Positions 35,501-44,602 of a DNA stretch of 64,000 nucleotides are shown here, piece by piece (the stretch's first letter is position 1; each line of letters begins with the position of its first letter). Both the position numbers and the translations under genes were made by a program. The stretch covers positions 372,001 through 436,000 of the forward strand of contig NZ_CANMED010000005.1 of the NCBI RefSeq assembly GCF_947496855.1. Direction: 5' to 3'. This stretch comes from an uncultured Aquimarina sp. Lineage in GTDB: Bacteria; Bacteroidota; Bacteroidia; Flavobacteriales; Flavobacteriaceae. The notes below the pieces were generated by a model, which did not search any database, was not told where the DNA came from, and saw only the letters and a program-made list of their open reading frames with translations.

Positions 35501-36706
35501 TTGCAAAACCTAACTTCTAATAGAATTTTAATTATTGATGCTTTACGAGGTTTTGCATTAGCTGGCGTATGTTTAGTCCATATGAATGAGCAATATATCG
35601 CATCTCCACCATCCGAAAATCTAATGGAAGTCACGAATAGTATTTTTGATCAAATACTAGGAGGAATTATTAGTTTCTTTATTATTGGTAAGTTCTTTGC
35701 ACTGTTTTCAATTCTTTTTGGTCTTAGTTTTTTTATACAAATGGATACCGCAGCAAAAAGAGGGGAAAACTTTGGAACACGTTTTCTATGGAGAGCCTTT
35801 TTATTATTGATCATTGGTTTTATACATCAATTATTTTACAAAGGAGATATTCTAACTATATATGCAATGTTAACTCCTTTCCTCATTCCATTTTATCGTT
35901 TACAAAAGAAATGGATTCTTTTAGTTGCCGGTTTGTTTTTAGTAAGTATCCCTAGATTCATATTATACGCAATTTTAGGCAATGAAAGTGCTTTTGGACT
36001 TCCACCAATTATGGATGGGAATAGTACAATAAATATAGCGTACATATCAACATTAAAAGAAGGTAGTATTATCGAAGTGTTTACGGCAAACACTGGTGAA
36101 GGAATGCTACAAAAAATGGATTTTCAAATTGGTATATTTGCAAGGTTATATTTAACATTTGGGTACTTTCTGATTGGTTTATGGCTTGGTAAAATTGGGC
36201 TATTTCACAATGTAACAGAAAAAATACCGTTGGTGAGAAAATGGCTTAAAATAGCTTCTATTTCTTTTTTGATTGCTCTGGCTGCAACTGCTGGAATATT
36301 TGCACTATCACCAAAACCTGTTGATTTTAAAAGTTGGTTACACATATTAGCTATTAACACCTACGATTGGTCTAATATAGCACTTACGACAATCATTCTT
36401 TTGGGCTTTATTCTTCTATATCAAAAAAAACGAGGTTATAAATTTCTTTCTCTTTTTTCCTCATACGGCAGAATGGCGTTAACCAATTATGTTCTACAAT
36501 CGATTATTGGCACCTTTTTACTTTTCGGTTGGGGATTAGGTTTTTTAGGACAATTACAGACAATCTATCTTGTTATTATCGCTGTTGTTCTTATTTCATT
36601 ACAAGCCATAGGAAGCAAAATATGGTTAGAAAATTTTAGATATGGGCCATTAGAATGGTTATGGCGCAGTGCTACCAAGGGCAAAATTCAGGCTCTTAGA
36701 AAATAA
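35501..36706 (+). CDS. DUF418 family integral membrane protein
   Basis: A 401-residue protein of the DUF418 (YeiB-like) family, with about ten transmembrane helices. It opens NRILIIDALRGFALAGVCLVHM, matching the family start, and has LFSILFGLSFFIQMD, SYGRMALTNYVLQSIIGTFLLFGW and YGPLEWLWRSATKG at the C terminus, the DUF418 domain proper. Function is unknown; related acyltransferase-3-like membrane proteins suggest possible acyl transfer. The start is a TTG because no in-frame ATG precedes the conserved region. A promoter-like element ends only a few bases upstream, implying an almost leaderless message. Confidence 0.88.
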   Translation: MQNLTSNRILIIDALRGFALAGVCLVHMNEQYIASPPSENLMEVTNSIFDQILGGIISFFIIGKFFALFSILFGLSFFIQMDTAAKRGENFGTRFLWRAFLLLIIGFIHQLFYKGDILTIYAMLTPFLIPFYRLQKKWILLVAGLFLVSIPRFILYAILGNESAFGLPPIMDGNSTINIAYISTLKEGSIIEVFTANTGEGMLQKMDFQIGIFARLYLTFGYFLIGLWLGKIGLFHNVTEKIPLVRKWLKIASISFLIALAATAGIFALSPKPVDFKSWLHILAINTYDWSNIALTTIILLGFILLYQKKRGYKFLSLFSSYGRMALTNYVLQSIIGTFLLFGWGLGFLGQLQTIYLVIIAVVLISLQAIGSKIWLENFRYGPLEWLWRSATKGKIQALRK

Positions 36707-36709
36707 ATT

Positions 36710-37468
36710 TTATAGTTCTTTAAGGTCTGTTGCTGGAATCCACCCTATTTTTCCATCCGCAAGTTTAATTTTTTTCCAGTCATTTACCGTTTCGGTTACT
36801 TTGACTTTTGTTCCTTCGTGGAGTTCAAACACCTCTTCGCTACGCAAATTAGGCTCACTTTTTATAGTAGTTTCTTGAGCAAAAATAATAGCGTATTGAT
36901 TATTTTCTATAAAATTATACTGCTTAAATGCAAAGAAAATCCCAAACAAACTAACAATTAATGAAACCCAAGATCCCAGAAAAAATAATCGTTTCTTAGA
37001 AGATATTCTAGTTGAATAGTACAATATAAATAATACTACAAAGAGAACTACACAAAATACAGAAATCCAAGCCCATGTATCAAAACTAAACATATTAGTA
37101 AAACTACTAATAGTCCTGGAAATCACTCCTTCTGGTATTACATCTATAGCATCAATGGTCGCATTATTAGCAAAAGCAAGATTGTTCATAATATCCTCGT
37201 CATTAGGAGCTAGTTCTAATGCTTTCTCATAATAATAAATACTTGAACCTATATTACTCAGTTTATAATTAGCATTTCCCAGATTATAATATAACTCAGC
37301 AGATTCCTGACCTCGATCTATAATAGATTTATATGCATCAATGGCTTCCTGATACTTTTCTTGATTATAAAAAGTATTTGCTTTTTCGAATATATCATCA
37401 TTCTGAGCTATACTTATCATACTCACTAGAAAAACAACTATTATTACTAAATTCTTCACTACTTTCAA
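36710..37468 (-). CDS. batE: BatE: TPR and SH3-domain protein of the Bat operon
   Basis: A 252-residue protein with a signal peptide cleaved near SIAQ, two or three TPR units (about 25-95, FEKANTFYNQEKYQEAIDAY, AELYYNLGNANYKLSNIGSSIYYYEKALELAP), two transmembrane helices (about 128-180) and a C-terminal bacterial SH3 domain (about 195-252, ending GKIGWIPATDLKEL). This is the usual architecture of BatE. Last gene of the Bat operon; the stop of batD is only 3 bases before its start. It probably helps assemble a periplasmic/membrane complex with the other Bat proteins. Confidence 0.87.
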   Translation of the reverse strand: MKVVKNLVIIVVFLVSMISIAQNDDIFEKANTFYNQEKYQEAIDAYKSIIDRGQESAELYYNLGNANYKLSNIGSSIYYYEKALELAPNDEDIMNNLAFANNATIDAIDVIPEGVISRTISSFTNMFSFDTWAWISVFCVVLFVVLFILYYSTRISSKKRLFFLGSWVSLIVSLFGIFFAFKQYNFIENNQYAIIFAQETTIKSEPNLRSEEVFELHEGTKVKVTETVNDWKKIKLADGKIGWIPATDLKEL

Positions 37469-37471
37469 TAT

Positions 37472-39238
37472 TTATAATTGTTTATCAATTGCTGCTATTA
37501 CCCTAGATGCTTTATCATAATCCTGTTGCATAGCCGAAGTTGATGATGGAGTATATCTGGCGAACTCGCAACTTTCTAACAAGGCGATAAATTCTATGGA
37601 AGTTGTGTCCTCAACTTCTCTCTCCTTAAGTAGTCGCTGAATACGATCTTTACTCATATCACTTGTCTGAATATGAAGTTTTGCTTTTAAATAATTATGT
37701 AATGCTCGCTCCATCGCGATATAAAACTCCTTCTGGTTTCCTAAGTTCTTTTTAGCTTCTGAAAGATACTTTCTAGCAAGCTTATCGGCTTTTCTCACCC
37801 TATTACCACTCACATCACTTAATCGTTCTTCTCTTTTTTTGCCAAAAAATAAGAATAATGGAATTGCAAACAACGGTGCTGTCAACGCAATCCAATATCC
37901 ACTAGATTTAAAAAAATATTCTTTCTCTAGTGGTTCTAAATTGGCATTAAGTTTTAAAAATCTAAACTGACTTCCTGTTTGCGTTACTGTTTTTTTGGTA
38001 GTTCCTGAAGTTTCAGAATTAGTTACTATACTACCACTATCAGGCCCGTTTTTTACATTGATCACAATTTCTTCTGATGTAATTCTCTTATATGTTTCGG
38101 TTTTTAGGTCGAAATATGAAAAAGAAACTGGTGGAATTGGATATGTCCCTTTAAATTGTGGTACCAACGTATATGAGTCAGAAATATTACCAGCCATACC
38201 GGTGAGGTTTGTACGAACTCGTTCATTGTGTTCTGGTTCATATTGTTCCAATCCATTAGGTACATTAAGTTTTGGTAAATCAAAAAGTTTTAGATTTCCA
38301 TTCCCAGAGACTAAAACTTTTGTCTCTAAAGACTCTGTTGCATCTAATTCTGTTCTGTTAGGAGTTACTTTAAAATCAAAAGATCCTACTGCTCCGGAAA
38401 AATCATCTGGTTTACCTTGCTCTGGGAGAGGTTTTACATTAATTGTTCTTGTACCAGCAGCTACCGTTTTATTTACTGTGGAATATAGTTTCCCTCCAAA
38501 AATATCACGGCGATTCGTGGGAACATCTACTGCAATGGACAATGTAAGAGGCTCAATCTCTAGTTTTCCTGTTTTTTGCGGATATAACACTGTCTTACCA
38601 CATACCACGAAATTATAAGGTTCTCCTTTAAACTCTCCTCGTTCTACTTTTAGCTGACCAATTTTAATAGCTTGACTCCAAAAATCACTGTATTTTGGAT
38701 TGTCTATCTCTCTTAAATTGCTAATCTGTATTCTCGGACTAACATATAGCTTATATATTACCGTAATAGCTTCATTAAGATATGGATTCGACTTAGAAAC
38801 TTCTGCCACCAAGTGTAAATTCTCACTAGCCACATAATCCGCATTGTTTCCGTCTTTTGGTTTTTGAACCGCTGCAGTGACCTGAACTTTTACTGGTAAT
38901 GTTTTATATGTCTGTCCATCAATTTCTATGGTCGCCTGTCCAATTGTATAATTTCCTCTCTTAGTAGGGGAAAGAAAATAACTAAACGTCTTAGCATATG
39001 ATCTTTTTCCATTAATCCATGAATTACTTATAGATTGATTAGGTCCTCCAACAACTGTAAAACCCTTAAAACTAGGTTGCATAAAGTTATCGCCGTCTTG
39101 ATTCATTTCAAAATCAACACGCAATCTTTCGTTAATACCCAGCTTTTTCTTACTCACCTTAGCTTCAAACTTAACCTGAGCCATGCTTAGATGAGTTATT
39201 GCTATAAATAGTGTTAGAAAAATTAATTTTAGTTTCAT
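37472..39238 (-). CDS. batD: BatD: membrane-anchored beta-sandwich protein of the Bat operon
   Basis: A 588-residue BatD protein (oxygen tolerance family). It has a signal peptide ending HLSMAQ and several BatD repeats with VKFEAKVSKKKLGINERLRVDFEMNQDGDNF and NPYLNEAITVIYKLYVSPRIQISNL, then a transmembrane helix (about 455-475, GYWIALTAPLFAIPLFLFF) and a cytosolic C-terminal part. Named Bat from the Bacteroides aerotolerance locus; in that system the proteins act in oxidative-stress tolerance and envelope integrity, but the mechanism is not settled. Coupled to batE with a 3-base gap. Confidence 0.9.
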   Translation of the reverse strand: MKLKLIFLTLFIAITHLSMAQVKFEAKVSKKKLGINERLRVDFEMNQDGDNFMQPSFKGFTVVGGPNQSISNSWINGKRSYAKTFSYFLSPTKRGNYTIGQATIEIDGQTYKTLPVKVQVTAAVQKPKDGNNADYVASENLHLVAEVSKSNPYLNEAITVIYKLYVSPRIQISNLREIDNPKYSDFWSQAIKIGQLKVERGEFKGEPYNFVVCGKTVLYPQKTGKLEIEPLTLSIAVDVPTNRRDIFGGKLYSTVNKTVAAGTRTINVKPLPEQGKPDDFSGAVGSFDFKVTPNRTELDATESLETKVLVSGNGNLKLFDLPKLNVPNGLEQYEPEHNERVRTNLTGMAGNISDSYTLVPQFKGTYPIPPVSFSYFDLKTETYKRITSEEIVINVKNGPDSGSIVTNSETSGTTKKTVTQTGSQFRFLKLNANLEPLEKEYFFKSSGYWIALTAPLFAIPLFLFFGKKREERLSDVSGNRVRKADKLARKYLSEAKKNLGNQKEFYIAMERALHNYLKAKLHIQTSDMSKDRIQRLLKEREVEDTTSIEFIALLESCEFARYTPSSTSAMQQDYDKASRVIAAIDKQL

Positions 39239-39248
39239 CTGTTATTTA

Positions 39249-40127
39249 TTACCAGTCCTTCTCGGTTTTTGTTTTCGCTCCTTTTGCTTTTTTAGCATTT
39301 ATCTTATCCTGCACCTTCTTTTCTTCATTATTCATAGCTTCTAACAAACTTTTTACTTGCTGAGGAGATAACTGCCCCTGAACTTGCTGAGGTTGTTTCT
39401 TTTGTTCTTCAGGTTTTCCTTCACCTTCTTTTTTATCTTCCTTCTTATCTTTTCCTTCATCTTTTGGATCCCCTTTCTCATCTTTTTCGTCTTCTCCTTT
39501 TTGATCCTTTTTATCCTCTCCTTCGTCTCCCTTTTTATCCTTATCGTCTCCCTCTCCTTTTTTATCTTCTTTATTCTCGCCTTCTTTATCTTTATTGTCC
39601 TTATCCTTATTTTCGTCCTTGTTATCCTTGTCCTTATCTTTATCTTTATTTTGATCGTTTTGCTTCTGCTCTTCTTCTAGCATTTTCTTTGCTAGTGCAA
39701 GATTATATCTAGTCTCATCATCTTTAGGGTTATTACGCAAAGCATTTTTATAGGCTCCTACAGCTTCTTTATATTTTTTTTGTTCCATATAAGTATTGCC
39801 TTGATTATGGAATGCTTTATGTTTTTCAGTTTTTGATTCAGCAATTTTCACCGCTTCTGTATAGCGTTGTGTAGCCTCATCATATTTTTCGGTATTGTAA
39901 TATGAATTAGCTAAGTTATATTTTGCTTTAGCATCTACCGGATTCTTAGAAATTGCCTTTCTATACTCGCCCTCAGCCTTTGGAAAATTACCATCCTTAA
40001 CTAGCACTTCATTAGCTGTTGCTACAAATCGGTTCGCCTCGGCAACAATTTCTGCTCTATCCTCCTCGTCTTGCGAAAAACCAACTCCGAATTGAAAAAA
40101 CAACAATATGATTAGTAAATTCTTCAT
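39249..40127 (-). CDS. batC: BatC: TPR protein with Lys/Asp/Glu-rich low-complexity tail
   Basis: A 292-residue protein with a signal peptide and four TPR units (about 25-150; AKYNLANSYYNTEKYDEATQRY, AFHNQGNTYMEQKKYKEAVGAYKNAL, DDETRYNLALAKKMLEEEQ), then about 80 residues made almost entirely of Lys, Asp, Glu, Gly and Asn with KDKDKDNKD/KGEGDDKDKK-type runs (about 155-235), and a Gln-rich C terminus. The tail is typical of BatC but long and highly repetitive. It lies between batB and batD in the same direction. Confidence 0.9.
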   Translation of the reverse strand: MKNLLIILLFFQFGVGFSQDEEDRAEIVAEANRFVATANEVLVKDGNFPKAEGEYRKAISKNPVDAKAKYNLANSYYNTEKYDEATQRYTEAVKIAESKTEKHKAFHNQGNTYMEQKKYKEAVGAYKNALRNNPKDDETRYNLALAKKMLEEEQKQNDQNKDKDKDKDNKDENKDKDNKDKEGENKEDKKGEGDDKDKKGDEGEDKKDQKGEDEKDEKGDPKDEGKDKKEDKKEGEGKPEEQKKQPQQVQGQLSPQQVKSLLEAMNNEEKKVQDKINAKKAKGAKTKTEKDW

Positions 40128-40240
40128 AACATTTTTAATTTTTATACTTCTACAATGCCTATCTCGAACTTCTTATATAAGCGAACACAGTGTTGAATGG
40201 CTCAAAACGCTCAATACACTAACGTTCTATTATTTATATC

Positions 40241-41275
40241 CTATTGCTCATTAAACAAGTTTAACTTCTTAAGCCAAGATGTTTTTCTTTCTAATAAGAA
40301 AACATCTAAAAACAGTAATAACAAACCAGCTCCCAAAAACCACTGAAACTGATCTTTGAAATCTGCAAACTGCTTTGCTTCGAATTCTTTCTTATCCATA
40401 CCTTGCAATAACTCTGTAACATTTTCTACTACTGCACTTGTACTTGTACCATCAATGTATGTGCCATTTGCTTGATTTGCAATTTCCTGTAAAATTGTCG
40501 TATTCAGCTTAGTGATAACCGTTTCACCCTGACTATTTTTCTTATAATTCTGTACAATTCCATTACGCTTAATTGGGATTGGCCCCCCTTTTGTAGTTCC
40601 TACTCCTATGGTAAATATTTTAATACCTTCTTTAGCCGCATCTTCGGCCATAGATGCTACATTTCCTTCATGATCCTCTCCGTCACTTATAATAAACATC
40701 ACGCGATTGGTTTGCTCTTCATCATCATAATATGTTTTTGCTAATTCTATAGCTTCATTGATTGCTGTTCCCTGAGAGGAAAGCATATCTGTATTCATAG
40801 ATTGTAAGAACATTTTAGCAGAGCCATAATCTGTTGTAATCGGTAACTGAGGAAATGCACTAGCGGCATATGCAATAATACCGACGCGATCACTTGCCAA
40901 ATTATTAATAATTTGAGTTACCAATTGTTTAGATTTCTCTAACCGATTGGGAGCAATATCTTCTGCGAGCATACTTTTTGATACGTCAATAGCGAATACA
41001 ACATCTACTCCTTCTCTCTTTACAGTTTCTAGTTTAGTACCAACTTTGGGATTCACCAAAGCCACAACAAAACAAGCAAGAGCTAAGCTAATAATGATTA
41101 CTTTAAGTATTGACTTAAAAATCGACTGGTTTGGACTTAATTTTTCTAACAAGTCTTTATCCGCAAACTTTTTCTGAGTTGCTTTTTTCCAAATCAAAAC
41201 ACCTAGAAATAATAGGATCAGTATAGGTATCACCAATAACAACCAAAAATATATTTTTTCTTCTAGTAAGTACAT
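40241..41275 (-). CDS. batB: BatB: von Willebrand factor A domain membrane protein
   Basis: A 344-residue protein: N-terminal helix (about 8-30), second helix (about 57-75), a VWA domain from about 90 with the metal-ion dependent adhesion site AIDVSKS (Asp97, Ser99, Ser101) and DGEDHEGNVAS, and a C-terminal helix (about 312-332). It is paralogous to BatA. The VWA domain would bind a partner protein in a divalent-metal dependent manner. In the minus-strand order it follows batA, but here they are separated by a flavodoxin-like gene. Confidence 0.92.
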   Translation of the reverse strand: MYLLEEKIYFWLLLVIPILILLFLGVLIWKKATQKKFADKDLLEKLSPNQSIFKSILKVIIISLALACFVVALVNPKVGTKLETVKREGVDVVFAIDVSKSMLAEDIAPNRLEKSKQLVTQIINNLASDRVGIIAYAASAFPQLPITTDYGSAKMFLQSMNTDMLSSQGTAINEAIELAKTYYDDEEQTNRVMFIISDGEDHEGNVASMAEDAAKEGIKIFTIGVGTTKGGPIPIKRNGIVQNYKKNSQGETVITKLNTTILQEIANQANGTYIDGTSTSAVVENVTELLQGMDKKEFEAKQFADFKDQFQWFLGAGLLLLFLDVFLLERKTSWLKKLNLFNEQ

Positions 41276-41319
41276 TCTTTTTATTCTTAGTCTACAGTTT
41301 AATACTGTAATTTAAAATA

Positions 41320-41345
41320 CACTTCGACAAGCTCAGTGTGACAAC
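41320..41345. repeat. REP-like intergenic repeat unit
   Basis: CACTTCGACAAGCTCAGTGT followed by GACAA, partly palindromic (CACT...AGTG) and identical in style to short intergenic repeats I recognise from many Bacteroidota genomes. It lies in the gap between batB and the inserted flavodoxin-like gene. Only one clear copy is seen in this window. Confidence 0.5.
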
Positions 41346-41361
41346 TCAGTGTTATATTTTC

Positions 41362-41868
41362 TCAATTCTTTATTTTTAATGCCAGCGCATCTATTTTCTC
41401 CTTTACTTCTAAAGGAATCTCTTTATTAGTAACCCAAGCGTGAACATCACCCAGATAATCCATTCCTAAATACGCTGCACTTCGAGAAAAGGGAAGATTA
41501 AATTCATCAACTCTATCATTATCATTACTACAACTTATCATTGCCATCTCTTTTCCTCTAAGCATCCTTCCAAAATCTTTCTCTTTATACAAATAATCCG
41601 AAATCCTGTCTAAAAAAACTTTCATAATTCCACTCATTGTATACCAATATACTGGTGTGGCTAAAACTATAGTTTGATAATTCTGCACCATATTTTTGAA
41701 AATCACTTCAAAATCATCCTCATTTTTAAACTCATAATCAAAGTAGTTTATTTCTCTTTGGTTTAGATCTACTACATCAAAACCTGTCATATTCTTTAAG
41801 TAAGAAACTACAATATTTGTATCTCCATCACTTCTAGAACTTCCCTGAATTATGATTCCTTTTTTCAA
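41362..41868 (-). CDS. NADPH-dependent FMN reductase/flavodoxin-like protein inside the Bat operon
   Basis: A 168-residue flavodoxin-fold protein. IIIQGSSRSDGDTN at the N terminus is the FMN phosphate-binding loop (G-S-S-R-x-x-G-x-T/N), and TPVYWYTMSGIMKVFLDR is the conserved second FMN motif. It would be a cytosolic FMN-dependent oxidoreductase for quinones, flavins or nitro compounds. It lies between batA and batB in the same direction, a place not occupied in the Bat operons I know, and is flanked by a 14-bp hairpin and a REP-like repeat, so recent insertion is likely. Confidence 0.85.
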   Translation of the reverse strand: MKKGIIIQGSSRSDGDTNIVVSYLKNMTGFDVVDLNQREINYFDYEFKNEDDFEVIFKNMVQNYQTIVLATPVYWYTMSGIMKVFLDRISDYLYKEKDFGRMLRGKEMAMISCSNDNDRVDEFNLPFSRSAAYLGMDYLGDVHAWVTNKEIPLEVKEKIDALALKIKN

Positions 41869-41885
41869 AACGCTTTAAGTTTCAC

Positions 41886-41916
41886 AGACCTGTCTGGTTA
41901 AAAACCAGACAGGTCT
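41886..41916. repeat. 14-bp perfect hairpin (intergenic palindrome)
   Basis: AGACCTGTCTGGTT (41886-41899) / AACCAGACAGGTCT (41903-41916) with a 3-base loop, 17 bases before the flavodoxin-like gene start and 10 bases after the batA stop. No T run, so it is not a good terminator. It resembles mobile palindromic elements; on the minus strand it would form an RNA hairpin that may protect the batA message. Confidence 0.6.
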
Positions 41917-41926
41917 CTTGTTCAAA

Positions 41927-42931
41927 TCAAATAAAACTTCTAAATATTGTAAATTTCAATAAAAATTCAATCAATAATAACAAACCTGCCAATAATACCA
42001 ATGGCCTGAATTTCTCTTCATAATTATAGAACTTAAATTCCTCTACATCTGTTTTTTCGAGCTTATCTATTTCTTCGTATATCTGTTCTAACTTTTTATT
42101 ATTAGTTGCTCTAAAATATTTTCCTTTGGTAACTTTAGCAATTTCTTTTAAAAGTTCCTCATCGATCTCTACTTTTACATTTCCATATTGAAATGATCCA
42201 TTAGGTCTTATAGCAACAGGTGCTAACGCCATACCATTTGTTCCAATACCTATCGTATATGTTTTGATACCATACTCTACGGCCAATTCTGATGCAATTT
42301 TAGGATCTATAAAACCTGCATTATTAGAACCATCAGTTAGTAAGATAATCACTTTGCTTTTTGCTTTACTATCTTTTAATCTATTGACAGAGGTGGCAAG
42401 TCCCATACCGATAGCAGTTCCATTTTCTAATAGATTATTATATTCAATTTCTTTCATTGCACTAAGTACAATGGCCTTATCACTTGTTATTGGTGTTTTA
42501 GTAAAGCTTTCTGCAGCATACATAACTAAACCAATTCTATCATTGGGTCTTCCTTGAATAAACTCTGCAGCCACATCCTTTAAAGCCTCTAACCGATTAG
42601 GTCTTAAATCTCTGGCCAGCATACTGGCAGATACATCAATAGCCATGACAATGTCAATTCCTCTGGTTGTTTTCGTTTTAGTTGAAATATCAACCGTCCT
42701 AGGCCTAGCCATAGCAGTAATAATGAGTGCCAAGGCAATTAGCCTTACCAAAAGCAATAATGGCCTAAGTTTAGATAACCAACTGCCAGAGACTTTAAAT
42801 CCTTTTATACTAGAAATTTTAAGTTCTGCCTGCTGCTTATTTCGTTTCCAGATATAATAAGCAATGGCTAATGGTAGTATTAAAAACAACCAAAAAAACT
42901 GTGGATTCTCAAATGTGAAATTTTCAAACAT
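41927..42931 (-). CDS. batA: BatA: von Willebrand factor A domain membrane protein
   Basis: A 334-residue protein starting FENPQFFWLFLILPLAIAYYIW (helix), second helix near 55-75, VWA domain with the MIDAS motif AIDVSAS (Asp99, Ser101, Ser103), TDGSNN, and a C-terminal helix (about 312-330). It is a close paralogue of BatB. Follows a BatD-like gene by 2 bases. In the Bat systems the MoxR ATPase upstream is thought to act as a chaperone for such VWA proteins. Confidence 0.92.
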   Translation of the reverse strand: MFENFTFENPQFFWLFLILPLAIAYYIWKRNKQQAELKISSIKGFKVSGSWLSKLRPLLLLVRLIALALIITAMARPRTVDISTKTKTTRGIDIVMAIDVSASMLARDLRPNRLEALKDVAAEFIQGRPNDRIGLVMYAAESFTKTPITSDKAIVLSAMKEIEYNNLLENGTAIGMGLATSVNRLKDSKAKSKVIILLTDGSNNAGFIDPKIASELAVEYGIKTYTIGIGTNGMALAPVAIRPNGSFQYGNVKVEIDEELLKEIAKVTKGKYFRATNNKKLEQIYEEIDKLEKTDVEEFKFYNYEEKFRPLVLLAGLLLLIEFLLKFTIFRSFI

Positions 42932-42933
42932 AG

Positions 42934-44520
42934 TTATTTGGCATTTTTAAGTTCTACTGAGTTAATAATGCGCTGGGCAACCTCTTTAGCATATCGATCT
43001 TCTTTATCATACACCACCATAATCTGTTGAAAACCTCCACTTTCTGCAAAATTAAGCATCAAATAATCACTTTTTTGTTCCTTCTTAGTTACCGTATTCG
43101 TTACTTCTAAGCTTCCGAAGACTTTTATTCCCTTAGCTCCTGCTAATGTTTCATATTCTTCATCTTTGACAGTAATATTCTTAGCTCCCTGAGATTCAAA
43201 ATTACCTACAACACCTTCTACTATTTTGTTAAGATCTACCTCTGTTTTTTGATTATATTGTATTGTAGAAACAGTAATATAAAAGTTTCCGATTAGACTA
43301 CCATAAACAAAAGTCTCGTTTCCTTTAAGAATTTGTTTTTGCTCTTCTGTAAGTTGAAAATTATTTCTAATCAACACTTTAGGAGTAGAAATAGTAACTG
43401 GTGGAGAGCCATAAGCACTGCTTATCCATTCTGTTTCTGCTAACTCCTTGGTTGGATGCCCTAAGAGCGAATCCTTTACAACATCATAGCCTTTAACAAA
43501 AATAAAAACTGTTAGCGTAATTACTATTAAACTAATACCTGTTAAACTTCCAAATATTATCTTTTTTCTTAACTTTTTCTCTGCTGCTGTTTTTCGATAC
43601 TCTTCATCTGCTAATAACTCTTCTTCTGTTGGTTCTGGAATTGCATCTTTGGTTTCATTTATCACTCTTTCAATTACATTTCTATCTGCTTTAGCAGTTC
43701 CGATATCTGGTTTAGATTTCGCGAATTTTGCCATATCTGCAGTCTTTAAAACATTTTTAAGCTCTTCGATAGTTTGTTTATCCAGATTTAACGACCCTGT
43801 TTTTATTTCCTTATCAAGGCGAGCAATCAATTCGTCTGTAGTACTCTCCATTGCATGATCATACACTTCTTCATCGATATACTTACGTGCAGTATCACTT
43901 AATTGAGAGTAGTACTCCTTATGCGAGTCTTGTTCTAACAGATGTGATTCATCAATTCGTTTTAATGCCAAGAGTGCTCTTTCATAAGGTGGTAATTCAT
44001 TTTCTTTAGCTTCTTTTCGTTTTTTCCTTCTTAAAACAAAGAAAGTAATCAGCCCGATCAGTACTATGACAATTATTATCCACCAAATATATTTTTTCCA
44101 ATTAAAAAAAGAAGCATCTACATCTACCAATGGCTTGATCTCATACATCTTTTGCTTTGTAGTATCTACCAGTACATCTCGCACTTCTACTTTTAGAGAA
44201 TCCGTTAGAAAAACCTGATCTCCTATCATCACTTTTTGCCTAGGAATTGTGTAAAATCCTGAATCAAATTGTGTTAATGCATACTCCTTAATTAAACTAA
44301 ATCGATTACCATTCTTGGTAGTATCGGTTTTATAGGATTCTATTACTTCAAGTGGTGAAAATGTCTGTCCTTCTGGAAAAATCACTATTTGAGTAGAATC
44401 TGCCTCTACCTGCATTTTATACCTGATTTCTTCTCCAATCTGAATCGAAGTAGAATCAATACCTGCAGAAACTTGAGCGAACACTGAACAGGAAAGAAAA
44501 AGGATTAAAATAAAAAACAT
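42934..44520 (-). CDS. BatD-like membrane protein between DUF58 and batA
   Basis: A 528-residue protein from the ATG at 44520, giving a clean signal peptide (FFILILFLSCSVFAQ); starts at 44559 and 44589 are possible, but they run through a stem CCCTCT/AGAGGG (44529-44544) of the kind seen in intergenic repeats. A BatD-type beta-sandwich (about 20-135) is followed by a helix near 145-165 (YIWWIIIVIVLIGLITFFV) and a long cytosolic helical region with EEYLADEEYRKTAAEKK-like charged stretches, then another helix and a C-terminal domain of about 190 residues. It occupies the usual place of an additional protein in flavobacterial Bat operons. Function unknown. Confidence 0.75.
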   Translation of the reverse strand: MFFILILFLSCSVFAQVSAGIDSTSIQIGEEIRYKMQVEADSTQIVIFPEGQTFSPLEVIESYKTDTTKNGNRFSLIKEYALTQFDSGFYTIPRQKVMIGDQVFLTDSLKVEVRDVLVDTTKQKMYEIKPLVDVDASFFNWKKYIWWIIIVIVLIGLITFFVLRRKKRKEAKENELPPYERALLALKRIDESHLLEQDSHKEYYSQLSDTARKYIDEEVYDHAMESTTDELIARLDKEIKTGSLNLDKQTIEELKNVLKTADMAKFAKSKPDIGTAKADRNVIERVINETKDAIPEPTEEELLADEEYRKTAAEKKLRKKIIFGSLTGISLIVITLTVFIFVKGYDVVKDSLLGHPTKELAETEWISSAYGSPPVTISTPKVLIRNNFQLTEEQKQILKGNETFVYGSLIGNFYITVSTIQYNQKTEVDLNKIVEGVVGNFESQGAKNITVKDEEYETLAGAKGIKVFGSLEVTNTVTKKEQKSDYLMLNFAESGGFQQIMVVYDKEDRYAKEVAQRIINSVELKNAK

Positions 44521-44602
44521 CCCCTTTACCCTCTGCAAAGAGGGAATACTACATTTCATATTTATACTTAGTAATTTATAATTCTTCATTCTTAATGGTC
44601 GC

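Noticed and set aside
37995..38618. 207-codon frame on the plus strand
   Set aside because: It is antisense to batD, which shows full family features; long shadow frames are common opposite beta-rich genes.
39384..39712. Two overlapping plus-strand frames rich in Phe, Leu and Ile, looking like membrane proteins
   Set aside because: They are the antisense image of the Lys/Asp/Glu-rich tail of BatC; complementary codons give apparent hydrophobic runs.
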